The notes beneath the pieces are model-generated. The model was not told where the DNA came from and ran no database searches. It saw nothing but the letters and a program-made list of their open reading frames with translations. Shown in pieces: positions 18,126-28,300 of a stretch of 64,000 nucleotides of DNA. This stretch comes from Microbacterium sulfonylureivorans (lineage in GTDB: Bacteria; Actinomycetota; Actinomycetes; Actinomycetales; Microbacteriaceae), in assembly GCF_003999995.1 (NCBI RefSeq), contig NZ_RJAD01000001.1, positions 1,302,001 to 1,366,000 on the forward strand. Direction: 5' to 3'. How positions within the stretch are numbered: the first letter of the stretch is position 1; the number at the start of each line of letters is the position of its first letter. The position numbers were made by a program, and so were the translations under genes.

Positions 18126-18835
18126 GCGGGATCCTTCTGGTCGGAGGGGGCGGATGCCGGAGCCTCGGTCATCGCCACGGCATCTTTGCGCGGCGAGAAG
18201 CCGGCGATGCCGAGGTAGACGGCCACGATCGCGGCGTACGCCCCGAAGACGCCGACGCCGATGGTGATCCCCGTCAGGGTGAATGTCTGGTGGGCGTCCT
18301 CGATCGTGTACGGGAGCGAGTACCCGGCGGGGACGACGGCCAGCGCGATGCCGAGGAGCACCCCGAGCGCGCCGATCACGACGGCGTCGCGGCTGTCGGA
18401 GCGCGGTCCGGGGTCGACGATCGGACGCGCGTCGATGACTCCGGGCGCGATCTCGCGGCGCGCGCGAGGGCCGCGGAGGCCCCGAAGCCCGGCGATCAGC
18501 TCGAGCAGTCCGCTGACGACCGCCCACGCGATCACGACGGCGAAGAACCCCGCGACGGTGCGCACGGGGCCGAGCCCGCTCACCATGCCGGCGACGAGGG
18601 TGACCCCGCCGAGCGTAGCCGCCGGCCACCGGCGCCCCGCGGGATACACGAGCCACACGGCCAGGAGCAGAACGAGCCCGGTGGCGATCGCGAACCCGCT
18701 GAACACCGACATCCCCACGAGCGCGGAGTGGTCGGGCGAGAAGGTGATCATCGCCGCGGCGAGCGCCGCGAACGCGGCACGCGCGAGCTGCACGTGTCGC
18801 ACGTCGAACGTGCGAGCGGAAGAAGCTGAGGTCAC
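18122..18835 (-). CDS. DUF308/HdeD-like membrane protein
   Basis: A 237-residue membrane protein with about six hydrophobic helices arranged as short pairs, separated by a charged loop (RGPRARREIAP) and ending in a cytosolic tail. The repeated Gly-rich helices (GVTLVAGMVSGLGP, GALGVLLGIALAVVP) resemble the HdeD/DUF308 fold. No catalytic motif is visible. It is coupled to the downstream small membrane protein. Function unknown. Confidence 0.6.
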   Translation of the reverse strand: MTSASSARTFDVRHVQLARAAFAALAAAMITFSPDHSALVGMSVFSGFAIATGLVLLLAVWLVYPAGRRWPAATLGGVTLVAGMVSGLGPVRTVAGFFAVVIAWAVVSGLLELIAGLRGLRGPRARREIAPGVIDARPIVDPGPRSDSRDAVVIGALGVLLGIALAVVPAGYSLPYTIEDAHQTFTLTGITIGVGVFGAYAAIVAVYLGIAGFSPRKDAVAMTEAPASAPSDQKDPA

Positions 18836-18916
18836 GGCGGATTCCTGCGAAGCGAAAGGGATGCCCTCAGTCTAGTTGCGCTGCCTGAGCGGCACCGTCG
18901 CGCCCCGCATCGGCGC

Positions 18917-20302
18917 TCAGCCGAGCGAGTCGAGGATCTCGACCAGCAGCTCGTAGGTCGTCAGGGGCGAGATGATCGCGAAGCGGAGCACGGCCTCGCC
19001 CGCGTGCGAGCTGGGGACGACGAACCCGCGCTGCTCGTCGAGGAGCCGGTCCGACCACGCCTGGTAATCGGCCATCGTCCAGCCCTCGCGGCGGAAGACG
19101 ACCACCGACAGCTGCGGCTCGCGCACGAGCGAGAGTCCGTCGCGACGGCTGATCTCGTCGGCGATGCGGCGGGCGAGGTCGATGCCGTGGGCGATGGTCG
19201 CGCGGTACTGCTCGGTGCCGTGCGTCGCGAGCGAGAACCACAGGGGCAGGCCGCGCGAGCGACGGGTGAGCTGCACCGCCAGGTCGGAGGGGTTCCAGTC
19301 GGGCGACTCCGTCAGGGTGTCGAGGTACTCCGCCTTCTGAGTGTGTGCGCGCAGCGCGAGCGCCGGCTCCCGGTAGATCAGCGCACACGCGTCGAACGGA
19401 GCGAACAGCCATTTGTGCGGGTCGACGATCACCGAGTCGGCGAGCTCGACGCCTGCGAACGCCGGGCGCATGTCCTCGACGAGCATCGCGGCGAGGCCGT
19501 ATGCGCCGTCGATGTGCAGCCAGACGCCGCGCTCCTTCGTGGCGGCGGCGACACCGGCGATGTCGTCGACGATCCCGAAGTTCGTGGTGCCGCCCGTCGC
19601 GACGACGGCGAAGACCGCGTCGCCGTGCTCGTCGAGCGCGCGGGCGACCGCGTCGCCGTGCAGTCGCCCGTCGGCGTCGGGAGCGGCGGTGACGACGTCG
19701 ACGTCCATGACGGCGGCGGCCGACGCGATGGACGAGTGCGCCTCGGCGCTGCACAGCACGATCCAGCGCGCCGGGTCGGGGCGCCCGGCCTCGCGATTGC
19801 GGTGGCGCGCGGCATCCCGGGCCGTCACCAGGGCCGAGAGATTGCCGATCGTGCCGCCCTGCACGAACACGCCGCCCGCGGTCGCGGGCAGCCCGAACTC
19901 CTTCGCCAGCCAGTGGAGCACCTCGTTCTCGGCGAAGACCGCGCCTGCTCCCTCCATCCACGATCCGCCGTAGATGGCGGATGCCGAGACCACGACGTCG
20001 AATGCGAGCGAGGCCTTGCTCGGCGCGGACGGGATGAAGGAGAGGTAGCCCGGATGGTCCGTCGAGATGCAGGCGGGGGCGAGGACGTTCTCGAAGAGGG
20101 CGATCGCGCGGCGCGCGCCGATGCCGTCCTCGGTGATCGAGCCCGACGCCAGGCGTGCGAGGTCGTTGGGCCGCATCGGCTTGTCGAGCGGGACGTCCTC
20201 GTACAGCGCGCGGCGGCGGGCGTACTCGAGCACGTCCTCGACGGTGTGACGGGTCTCGTCCGAGATCGCATGCATCTGCTCGGGGCGGGCTGGCGAGGTC
20301 AT
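18917..20302 (-). CDS. Group II PLP-dependent decarboxylase
   Basis: A 461-residue pyridoxal-phosphate enzyme of the aromatic-L-amino-acid/glutamate decarboxylase group. The cofactor lysine lies in VDPHKWLFAPFD, with the stacking region AEAHSSIASAAAVM and the cofactor-ring Asp in HIDGAYGL. It likely decarboxylates an aromatic amino acid (or acts as an aldehyde synthase). The start at MTSPARPEQ is chosen for GGAGAAGCC just upstream; an earlier in-frame Met (20410) would add 36 Arg-rich residues. No transporter or pathway partner is adjacent, so the substrate is open. Confidence 0.85.
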   Translation of the reverse strand: MTSPARPEQMHAISDETRHTVEDVLEYARRRALYEDVPLDKPMRPNDLARLASGSITEDGIGARRAIALFENVLAPACISTDHPGYLSFIPSAPSKASLAFDVVVSASAIYGGSWMEGAGAVFAENEVLHWLAKEFGLPATAGGVFVQGGTIGNLSALVTARDAARHRNREAGRPDPARWIVLCSAEAHSSIASAAAVMDVDVVTAAPDADGRLHGDAVARALDEHGDAVFAVVATGGTTNFGIVDDIAGVAAATKERGVWLHIDGAYGLAAMLVEDMRPAFAGVELADSVIVDPHKWLFAPFDACALIYREPALALRAHTQKAEYLDTLTESPDWNPSDLAVQLTRRSRGLPLWFSLATHGTEQYRATIAHGIDLARRIADEISRRDGLSLVREPQLSVVVFRREGWTMADYQAWSDRLLDEQRGFVVPSSHAGEAVLRFAIISPLTTYELLVEILDSLG

Positions 20303-20542
20303 GGCTTCTCCACGTTTCGGGTGACACCCCACGGTAGATGCGCGACAGCGCGTTGTCACTCCGAGACGGAGCGACGCGATCGTCCAGGGGACTCGCCGTC
20401 GGCGTCGCATCGAGGTTGCCGACAGGCTCGCTCGGCGACCGCGCGAACCGATCAGGAATGGAGAAGCGGATGCCGAGGGCCCCGCGTAGCGTGTGGATCA
20501 CAGGCCGGCAGGCAACGGCCGCACACCGTGAAGGAGAAGGCA

Positions 20543-20983
20543 ATGGCAGAGAAGACCACGTCGAGCGGACTGTCGGCGGACGAGCGCGCAGCCGTCAAGG
20601 AGCGCGCCAAGGAGCTGCGGGCGCAGGAGAAGGCGGGCAAGAGCCGCGAGGCCGGCACGAAGGCCGTGCTCGACGCCATCGCGGCCCTCGGCGACGACGA
20701 CAAGGCCCTCGCGGAGGGTCTGCACCGGATCGTCTCCGATGTCGCCCCCGACCTCGTGCCGAAGACGTATTACGGCATGCCGGGCTATGCGAACGCCGAC
20801 GGCAGGATCGTCGTGTTCCTCCAGCCTGCCGGGAAGTTCAAGACGCGCTACTCGACCGTCGGCTTCGAGGGTCCGGCGCACCTCGACGACGGGGACATGT
20901 GGGCGACCGCGTTCGCACTCCTCGCGCTGACGCCGATCACCGAGAAGAAGCTCACCGAGCTCGTGAAGGCCGCCGTCTCCTGA
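20543..20983 (+). CDS. DUF1801 (YdhG-like) protein
   Basis: A 146-residue protein with a charged helical N-terminus (residues 1-45, KERAKELRAQEKAGKSREAG) followed by a DUF1801-type alpha/beta domain (PKTYYGMPGYANADGRIVVFLQPAGKFKTRYSTVGF). Family members are widespread small proteins related to a frataxin-like fold whose biochemical role is not settled. A good GGAGAAGG ribosome site precedes the ATG. It is monocistronic. Confidence 0.75.
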   Translation: MAEKTTSSGLSADERAAVKERAKELRAQEKAGKSREAGTKAVLDAIAALGDDDKALAEGLHRIVSDVAPDLVPKTYYGMPGYANADGRIVVFLQPAGKFKTRYSTVGFEGPAHLDDGDMWATAFALLALTPITEKKLTELVKAAVS

Positions 20984-21000
20984 GGAGAGCCGGTCGTCGC

Positions 21001-21031
21001 AGCGGGGGTCGCCCATCGGGCGGCTCCCGCT
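21001..21031. terminator. Hairpin between convergent genes
   Basis: AGCGGG (21001-21006) pairs with CCCGCT (21026-21031), with an inner GCCC/GGGC stem. It lies 18 bp after the DUF1801 stop and 8 bp before the end of the convergent PPOX gene. Confidence 0.5.
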
Positions 21032-21038
21032 CGGGCGT

Positions 21039-21416
21039 TCACCCCCTGAACTGCGGCGAGCCGAGCACGCGCTCCACGCTCATCTCGAGCACCACCCGCT
21101 CGGGGTTGACCCGGGGCCGGCGGTATCGCGCGGCGTGCAGCTCGACGGCGTGGGCGACGGCATCCGGCTCCTCCAGAATGCGCGCCGTACCCTCGAAGCT
21201 GATCCACCGGCCGCGATCGACCGAGCAGATCGAGGCCCGGCCGCTGCGCTGCGCGTTGAGGAACTTCTGCGAGCCGCGCGTGCCGATCACGCGCACCACG
21301 CCGGCCTCGTACGTGAACCCGACGGGGACGGCGTGGACGCGGCCACCGCGGCCGAGCGTCGACAGCGTCGCGAGGTGGTACTCGCGGAGGAACTCGAGGG
21401 CGTCGTCGGTCAGCAC
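21039..21416 (-). CDS. PPOX-class F420-dependent flavin/deazaflavin enzyme
   Basis: A 125-residue split-barrel protein of the pyridoxamine-oxidase-like superfamily (TIGR03618 type). It begins LTDDALEFLREYHLATLSTLGRGGRVHAVPVGF, the usual start of the cofactor-binding barrel, and continues with the IGTRGSQKFLNAQ phosphate-binding segment. In actinobacteria many such proteins bind coenzyme F420 and reduce small molecules or biliverdin-like substrates; the exact substrate cannot be read from the sequence. Length is normal for the family. Confidence 0.8.
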   Translation of the reverse strand: MLTDDALEFLREYHLATLSTLGRGGRVHAVPVGFTYEAGVVRVIGTRGSQKFLNAQRSGRASICSVDRGRWISFEGTARILEEPDAVAHAVELHAARYRRPRVNPERVVLEMSVERVLGSPQFRG

Positions 21417-21434
21417 GACCCCAGCCTCGCACGT

Positions 21435-21464
21435 CCGCCGGCCGGGAAGCCTCCCGGCCGGCGG
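21435..21464 (-). terminator. Strong hairpin between PPOX and DUF2871 genes
   Basis: A perfect 13-bp stem CCGCCGGCCGGGA/TCCCGGCCGGCGG with a 4-nt loop, 13 bp beyond the DUF2871 stop on the minus strand. It would isolate the downstream PPOX gene. Confidence 0.7.
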
Positions 21465-21477
21465 GCCCGCCCTCGCG

Positions 21478-21948
21478 TCAGGCGCGCGCGGCGACCTCCG
21501 GCGACGTGGCGGTGACGGATGCCCCGGCCCCCGGCATCCGATCGCTCTTGATCGCCTTGCCCAGCGCCAGGAACAGCAGCACCATGCCGGCCGTCAGCAG
21601 CATGTGGCCCGTCCCGGCGATGCCCGAGATCATCTTCGACGACTCCCCCCCGAGGACGGTGAGCGAGCCGTGCCAGACGAGCATCGCCGAGGTGACGATC
21701 ACGCCGGCGTTGTAGATCCAGAAGAACCACCCGAACAGCCTGCTGTTCGACAGGGTGAACAGCTTCTCGAGCGCGAGCACGATCAGCAGGATGATGAAGC
21801 CCAGGGTCAGCAGGTGGGTGTGGGCGAGCCCGAGCTGTGTGAACTGCCCTTCGGGGAAGTCGTTGAGCTTCGTGAACTCCCGGTAGAACAGGCCGGAGGC
21901 GACCCCGGCGAGCATGTAGGCGAACGCGGCGTTGAACAGTCTGCGCAT
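21478..21948 (-). CDS. DUF2871 membrane protein
   Basis: A 156-residue protein with four hydrophobic helices. It has the family's FNAAFAYMLAGVASGLFYREFTK start and the histidine-containing helix LGLAHTHLLTLGFIILL. Invariant His residues in membrane helices hint at heme or metal binding or proton chemistry, but no function is established for DUF2871. It follows the response-regulator gene by 72 bp on the same strand and may be regulated by it. Confidence 0.75.
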   Translation of the reverse strand: MRRLFNAAFAYMLAGVASGLFYREFTKLNDFPEGQFTQLGLAHTHLLTLGFIILLIVLALEKLFTLSNSRLFGWFFWIYNAGVIVTSAMLVWHGSLTVLGGESSKMISGIAGTGHMLLTAGMVLLFLALGKAIKSDRMPGAGASVTATSPEVAARA

Positions 21949-22020
21949 CAGATTCCTTTCGAGTCTGATTCCAGCCTTCGTCCTCTCCGCCGATCGCGGA
22001 TCAACCGAACGGTTGAGATG

Positions 22021-22644
22021 TCACAGCAGCCCTGACTCGCGCGCGACGGCGATCGCCCGCGCGCGGCTGTCGGCGCCGAGCTTCGCGAAGACGTGCACGA
22101 GGTGCGTCTTCACGGTCGCCTCGGTCACGAACAGGGTCTTGGCTATCTCGCGGTTGGAGGCGCCCGTGTCGAGGAGCCGCAGCACGTCGAGCTCGCGCGC
22201 GGTCAGCCGCACCCGAGGTGCGCGCATCCCCGCGACGACACGGTCCGAGAGCTCGGGAGACAGGACCATCCGCCCGTCGGCGGCCTGCCGGATCGCCTGC
22301 ACGATCGCGTCCGGCGACACGTCCTTCACGAGGTAGCCGGCGGCTCCCGCCTCGATCGCGCCGAGGATCTCGGCGTCACGGTCGAACGTCGTGAGGATCA
22401 CCACGGCGGGGGCCGGATGCTGCGCCCGCAGCGCTGCCGTGGTCTCGACGCCGTTCATCCCGGCGCCGAGCCGCAGGTCGCACAGCACCACGTCCGGGTG
22501 CAGGTGCGCGGCGATGGCGACCGCCTCTTCGCCAGACGACGCCTCGCCGACGACCGACACGTCGTCGCGCCGGTCGAGCAGCGAGCGCAGGCCGGTCCGG
22601 ACGATCGGGTGGTCGTCGACGAGCAGCACCGTGACTTCCGTCAT
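22021..22644 (-). CDS. NarL/LuxR-family response regulator
   Basis: A 207-residue response regulator. The receiver domain has acidic pocket DD at 10-11, phospho-acceptor Asp56 in VVLCDLRLG, and the conserved Thr and Lys of LTTFDRD and LVKDVS. The C-terminal LuxR helix-turn-helix reads LTARELDVLRLLDTGASNREIAKTLFVTEATVKTHL. It is phosphorylated by the coupled histidine kinase (stop/start overlap ATGA at 22641-22644). Targets are unknown; the adjacent DUF2871 gene is a candidate. Confidence 0.92.
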   Translation of the reverse strand: MTEVTVLLVDDHPIVRTGLRSLLDRRDDVSVVGEASSGEEAVAIAAHLHPDVVLCDLRLGAGMNGVETTAALRAQHPAPAVVILTTFDRDAEILGAIEAGAAGYLVKDVSPDAIVQAIRQAADGRMVLSPELSDRVVAGMRAPRVRLTARELDVLRLLDTGASNREIAKTLFVTEATVKTHLVHVFAKLGADSRARAIAVARESGLL

Positions 22645-23921
22645 CCGCTCGCCGCCTGACCGCCGAGCGGCACGAACGCCGACAGCGCCGTGCCGTCGCC
22701 CGGCGCGCTCTCGACCTCGAGTCCGCCACCGAGCTCGCGCAGGCGCGCGCGCATCGCGATCAGCCCGTACCCGCTGTCGTCGGCGCGCGACGCAGGGGAG
22801 TCCCAGCGGGCGGCGTCGAAGCCGACGCCGTCGTCGACGATGTCGAGGCGGACCGCATCCTCGGCGTCGACGAGGTTGACGACGACCCGGTTCGCCGCGG
22901 CGTGCGCGCGCACGTTCGCCAGCGCGGACTGCGCAGTGCGCAGCAGCGCGACCTCGGCGAGGGTCGGCAGAGAAGGGATGCTGTCATCCGCGTGCAGCTC
23001 GGTGCCGATGCCGGTGTCGGCGGCGAGCCGATCGAGCATGCGGCCGATGGCGTCGGCCAGCGGCGATCCCTCCAGCTCGAGGGGCATGAGCGCGTTCACG
23101 ATGCGGCGGATGTCGCCCAGGCCCTCGGCGGACAGCGCGCCGATCTGCTCGAGGGAGCGTGTGCGCTCCTCGTCGGAGTCGCTCTCGAGCGCGGCGCGCG
23201 CGATCATCCCGACAGAGGAGACGTTCTGGGCGACGGTGTCGTGGATGTCGCGCGACAGCCGGGCGCGCTCCGCGCTGGCCCCCGACTCGCGCTGCGTGCG
23301 GGCGAGCTCGTCCTGGAGTGCCGCCATCTCGTCCTGCGCCTCGACGAGCGAGGCGATCAGCCGGCGGCGCTCCTCGCCGTCGCGGACGAGCTCGAGATAG
23401 CCGCGCGAGATGCCGAGCGCGAAGACGCCGCCGACCAGCGGGCCGATGACGTCCGCATACGTCGTCTCCCCGGTATGCAGGATCGGCGCGGCCACCACGA
23501 CCGCGAACACCACCACGCTGAGGAGGATCGCCCAGCGCATCCGGAGGACGAAGCCCGCGAGCAGCCAGAGCGGGAAGGCCAGCCACACGAACTCCGGCGA
23601 CACGGCGACGGCGCCGAACCAGATGAGCGTCAGGCCGACGAGCCACCACGACGCGAGGCGGCGATCGGACGACCGCTCGCTCAGGATCAGGCCGCCGAAG
23701 TACCATCCGGCGAAGATCACCGACACGGCGATGGCCCACGGCAGCGGAGTGCCGTCGGCGGTCGCACGGATCGCGCCGACCACGACGAGCACGACCGTGA
23801 TCACGGACTGCCCGATGCGGATCGATCCGAGGAGCCCGGCCCACGACCTCGGCCGCCGTCCCCCGGCGCCGGCGCCCCGGTCGGCGGTCGCCGGCTCGAG
23901 CGAAGGGGATTGCTGCGGCAT
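22641..23921 (-). CDS. NarL-type sensor histidine kinase
   Basis: A 426-residue membrane kinase of the HisKA_3 group. A short cytosolic N-terminus is followed by about six hydrophobic helices (roughly 30-195), a coiled linker (EAQDEMAALQDELARTQRES), the dimerisation domain with phospho-His in LSRDIHDTVAQNVSS, and a HATPase_c domain (VDDGVGFDAARW, GYGLIAMRARL). No extracellular sensor domain is visible, so it probably senses a membrane or envelope signal. The start at MPQQSPS is chosen because upstream in-frame sequence is Arg/Ser-rich and unlikely to be coding. Confidence 0.9.
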   Translation of the reverse strand: MPQQSPSLEPATADRGAGAGGRRPRSWAGLLGSIRIGQSVITVVLVVVGAIRATADGTPLPWAIAVSVIFAGWYFGGLILSERSSDRRLASWWLVGLTLIWFGAVAVSPEFVWLAFPLWLLAGFVLRMRWAILLSVVVFAVVVAAPILHTGETTYADVIGPLVGGVFALGISRGYLELVRDGEERRRLIASLVEAQDEMAALQDELARTQRESGASAERARLSRDIHDTVAQNVSSVGMIARAALESDSDEERTRSLEQIGALSAEGLGDIRRIVNALMPLELEGSPLADAIGRMLDRLAADTGIGTELHADDSIPSLPTLAEVALLRTAQSALANVRAHAAANRVVVNLVDAEDAVRLDIVDDGVGFDAARWDSPASRADDSGYGLIAMRARLRELGGGLEVESAPGDGTALSAFVPLGGQAASG

Positions 23922-24027
23922 CCTCCGATCATCCTCCCGTGGGCTCGTGCGATCCTGGGAGGACAGTCCACCCGGTGCGCGCGACGGGCGCATCAACCGA
24001 ATTGGCGATGCGGACGCACCGACGGGG

Positions 24028-24330
24028 TCAGCGGGCGAGCGCGTCCCAGTCGACCTCGAGCATGCGCGGCCGCCTGCGGGAGATCCTCGCCCGGAGCACG
24101 GTTCCCGGGGCCGGCCAGTAGCGGCGGTCGAGCACGACCTCGGTCGACAGGGGCTCGGGCGGCAGGTCGGGCGCCTCGAGGACGACCTCCATCGCACAGG
24201 TCTGGTAGCGCGAGCGCCCGCGCGGCTCCGACAGCGAGACGATCCTCATCGTGCCGCGATGCGCATCGGCCATCGGGAAGCCGCCCATGCGCTCGAGCGC
24301 CTCGGCGGCGCCCTCCTCCCAGTCCTCCAT
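24028..24330 (-). CDS. Small conserved-looking hypothetical protein
   Basis: A 100-residue protein with an acidic N-terminus (MEDWEEGAAEALERMGGF) and a basic beta-rich C-terminus (WPAPGTVLRARISRRRPRMLEVDW). No signal peptide, membrane segment or known motif is seen. Third-position GC is high, as expected for a real gene here. It lies 29 bp downstream of the methyltransferase gene on the same strand and may be co-transcribed. Function unknown. Confidence 0.6.
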   Translation of the reverse strand: MEDWEEGAAEALERMGGFPMADAHRGTMRIVSLSEPRGRSRYQTCAMEVVLEAPDLPPEPLSTEVVLDRRYWPAPGTVLRARISRRRPRMLEVDWDALAR

Positions 24331-24359
24331 GGGGGAAGCGTAGCGGCACGCGTTCGAGC

Positions 24360-25118
24360 TCAGGCGGGATCGACCAGGCGGTACACCGACACATGGCTCG
24401 TGGACTCCGCCGTGAAGGCACCGCGGTCCCAGCCCGCCCACCGCGACTCGAGCTCGAAGCCCGCGAGCCGCGCCATGAGGTCGAGCTCGCTCGGCCAGAT
24501 GTAGCGGTGCGGCGAGCGCCCGATCTGCGCTTCGCGGCTGCCCGTCACGTCGGGATCGAACCTGACGTGGTGCGAGATGAGCAGCTGCTGGAGCGTGTCG
24601 ATGGTGTCGACCAGAAGGTAGCCCGGATCGCTCACCTCCACCGTGCCCCGATGCCCCGGCGCGAGCGCGCGCAGCTGCGGCACCCAGAGCTCGATCACGA
24701 AACGGCCGCCGGGAGCGAGGTGCCTCGCGGCATTGCGGAAGCACGCGACCTGCTCGTCCTGTGTGAGCAGGTTGGAGATGGTGTTGAAGACGAGGTAGGC
24801 GAGCGTGAAGCCGCGCCCCGCGTCAGCACGGGCCATGTCGCCCTCGATCACGGGGATCGCCTCCGCGTCGGCCTTCTCTCGCAGGCGCGCGATCATCGCG
24901 GTCGACAGCTCGATCCCGGTGACATCCACCCCGGTCGCCGCCAGCGGGATCGCGACGCGACCGGTGCCGATCGCGAACTCGACGGCGCGCCCGCCGTCGG
25001 CGAGCTCGGCGAGCACCTCGACGGTGGGCCCGAGCACCTCCTCGGCGAACATGCCCTCGCCGGGGGTGTCGTAGCGCCGGGCGGCGTCCTCATCCCAGAT
25101 CCGCTGCTGGTCGACCAT
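24360..25118 (-). CDS. Class I SAM-dependent methyltransferase
   Basis: A 252-residue Rossmann-fold methyltransferase. Motif I AVEFAIGTGRVAIPLA binds SAM, followed by VTGIELSTAMIA (motif II acidic loop) and VIEGDMARA. The substrate is not evident; the family includes many small-molecule and tailoring methyltransferases. It stands alone apart from the small downstream gene. Confidence 0.8.
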   Translation of the reverse strand: MVDQQRIWDEDAARRYDTPGEGMFAEEVLGPTVEVLAELADGGRAVEFAIGTGRVAIPLAATGVDVTGIELSTAMIARLREKADAEAIPVIEGDMARADAGRGFTLAYLVFNTISNLLTQDEQVACFRNAARHLAPGGRFVIELWVPQLRALAPGHRGTVEVSDPGYLLVDTIDTLQQLLISHHVRFDPDVTGSREAQIGRSPHRYIWPSELDLMARLAGFELESRWAGWDRGAFTAESTSHVSVYRLVDPA

Positions 25119-25233
25119 CCCGACATCCTTCCGGGATGCCGGAGCCCGGTCAACGGCCGCACCGGATGAGGCGGTTACACGCCATGTCGCTCATCCGCCG
25201 CCCCGGTCGATTGACCCCCCGTGGCGCGGCGCG

Positions 25234-25263
25234 GGAGATTCGGACGCGAGTGCGGAGATTCGG
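25234..25263. repeat. Direct repeat GGAGATTCGG upstream of subtilase
   Basis: GGAGATTCGG occurs at 25234-25243 and again at 25254-25263, exactly 20 bp (about two helical turns) apart, in the 215-bp leader of the protease gene. The spacing is typical of a dimeric activator site. The repeat is AT-richer than its surroundings. Confidence 0.45.
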
Positions 25264-25333
25264 GAAGGCCCTTTCCGCACTCGAGGGGCGTCGCCGTGAC
25301 GCCCGTCCCGACGTCCCCCCGTCTAGGAGCACG

Positions 25334-28300
25334 ATGAGCACACGCACGAAACTGGTCGGCGCCGCGTCAGCGGCACTGATCTCCACCGCGATGATGATCG
25401 CGCCGATCGGCACCGCAGCCGCGGCGCCCGCGCCGCCGCCCGAACAGGGTTCGTCGGCGCCGGACCCGGACGGCCCGTACGCCGAGGCGCGGGAGGCGAT
25501 CGCCGACCTCCGCGATCCCTTCACCGCCGCCACCACCCGGTCGGGGGGCGAGAAGGAGCTGTACGAGCCTGCGTCGAAGGACGGCTTCCAGCCGATGGAC
25601 TCGATCGGATCCACGGACGATGCCACCGACAAGCTCGGCGAGGCCGACACCAGGCTGCTCCAGCAGGCCCAAGCCGAGGAGGCGAGCACCGTCACCGTCA
25701 TGATGCTCGCCGGCAAGGGGGCCGCCGACGACGTCATCGCCGCGGTTCGGGATGCCGGCGGCACCGTCGGCTCGGTGACCGAGAAGCTGGGCTACGTGCG
25801 AGCCACCGTGCCCACCGACAGCGTGGCCGACCTCGCCGGGATGTCGACCGTGAAGGCGATCGACCTCAACCGCACGTACCGCGTCCCTGCGCCCGAGGTG
25901 GGAACGGCTGAGACCGCCGTGCTGTCGTCGCGTCACGCCGGCCCGAGCGCGCCGAGCGCGCCGAGCGCGAAGACCCCCGCCGAGAACCCGTACATGCCGA
26001 TCGACGAGACCCGCGCCGCCGCGTTCGTCAAGGAGAACCCGAAGTGGGACGGTCGGGGCACCGTCGTCGGTGTGCTGGACACGGGCATCGACGTCGGGCA
26101 CCCGGCGCTGCAGAAGACGACGGACGGCAAGCCGAAGATCGTCGACTGGGTCACCGCGACCGACCCCGTTCAGGACGGCGACGGAACGTGGGTCGAGCTG
26201 TCGGCGACCCGGACCGGGCCGTCGTTCACCTACGGGGGCCGCACCTGGACCGCGCCGGCCGGTGACTTCCTGATCGGCTCCTTCTACGAGTACGCGACGC
26301 TGTACAGCGACTTCGCGGGCGATCTGAACGGCAACGGCGACGTCTGGGACACCTACGCGGTGCTCTACGAGCCCTCGACCCACAAGATGTGGGTGGATGC
26401 CGACAACGACCAGGACTTCACCGACGCGCCGGCGATGGCGCCCTACGGCGTCGACCGCCAGGTGGGCTACTTCGGCGCCGATGACGCCGCCACGCCGGAG
26501 AACGAACGGATTCCGTTCGTGGTGGAGTACCGCGAGGACGTCGACCTCGGCTACGGCGACGGCTCGACCGGCACGTTCGTCAACATCGGGCTGCCCGCCG
26601 GCGAGCACGGAACGCACGTGGCAGGCATCGTCGCCGCGACCTCGATGTTCGGCGGCAAGATGCACGGTGCCGCGCCCGGTGCGCAGATCGTCTCCGCCCG
26701 CGCCTGCACGTTCGAAGGGGGCTGCACGCAGGCAGCGCTGACCGAGGGCATGATCGATCTGGTCGTCAACCGGAACGTCGACGTCGTGAACCTGTCGATC
26801 GGAGGGCTGCCGGCCCTCAACGACGGGTCGGACGTGATCGCGCAGCTGTACGACCAGCTCATCGACGCGTACGACGTGCAGATCATCGTCGCCGCCGGCA
26901 ACGACGGCCTCGGCAGCAACACCGTCAGCTCGCCCTCTGTGTCGAGCGAGGCCATCTCCGTCGCGGCGTCGGTCAGTTCGCGCACGTGGTGGGCGAACTA
27001 CGGCTCGAAGGTGTCGACCGAGCTGGGGATCTTCGGGTTCTCCTCCCGCGGCCCCGCTGAGAACGGCGCTCTGGCTCCCCAGATCTCCGCCCCCGGCTCG
27101 GCGGTCGCGCCGATCCCGATGTGGCTGGCCGGACAGGCGGTGCCCGAGACGGGCTACCAGCTGCCCGCCGGATACGGGATGCTCAACGGCACCTCCATGG
27201 CGGCGCCGCAGGTGGCAGGCTCCGCGGCCCTCCTCCTGTCCGCCGCCAAGGCGACGTCGGTGCCGGTCTCCGCAGCAGGGCTGAAGACGGCCCTGATCGG
27301 TACCGCGGACCTGATCCGCGGCGTGTCCACGACGGCGCAGGGCGCCGGCGTGATCGACACGGTCGCCGCCTGGAAGGAACTGGCCCGAAAGGTCTCGGTC
27401 AACACCCTCGAGGTCTCCGCGCCGGTGTGCAGCTCGCTCTCCGGCCTCCTCGAGACGCCCCACGCCGGGGCCGGGGTCTACAACCGGTGCCTCCCGACCG
27501 AGGGCGGTCAGGTCACCGGTTCCAAGAAGACCTACGAGGTCGGCATCACGCGCACGAGCGGCAGCAGCAAGAGCGTCGCCCACCGTGTCGGCTGGATCGG
27601 CAATGACGGAACCTTCAGCGCCCGCTCGAGCCTGCCCCTCCAGAAGGGCAGGGAGACCGACATCACCGTCACCGCGACGGCGAAGAAGTCCGGCATCCAC
27701 AGCGCGATCATGACGATCGACGACCCGTCCACGGCAGGCATCGACCAGTTCGTTCCGGTCACCGTCCTCGCCACGAAGGCGCTGGCGCGCCCCGACTACT
27801 CGGTGACGGGCTCGGGCACGCTTCCGCGCGGTGGGAGCACGTCGCTCCTCGTCCCGGTCCCCGAGGGCGTCGAGGCGCTGCAGATGACGCTCGAGGGCGT
27901 CGTCGACGGCAGCCAGGTGCGAATCCTTCCGATCGACCCCGACGGCGTGCCCGCGGATTCGAACGCGAGCAACCACTGCTACACGGACTACGCCGATCCC
28001 GCGAGCTGCGATGCCACCGCACGGGCGGTGTACCGGCCCAAGCCGGGCATCTGGGAGTTCGTCATCGAGGCGCGTCGCACCTCGGGCACCGATGCCAACA
28101 GGTACTCGGCGGAGATCTCGCTGCAGGGCATGTCGGTGGCACCGGGATCGACCACGCTCGATTCGGTGACGATGAACGAGCCCACCGACGTCAGCATGGC
28201 GGGCACGAACACCTTCGGTCCGGTAGACGCCCACGTCGCGACCGGTGAGATCGGAACGGTCGCCAACCTGTTCTCGACGGTCGCCCAGGGTGAGACGACG

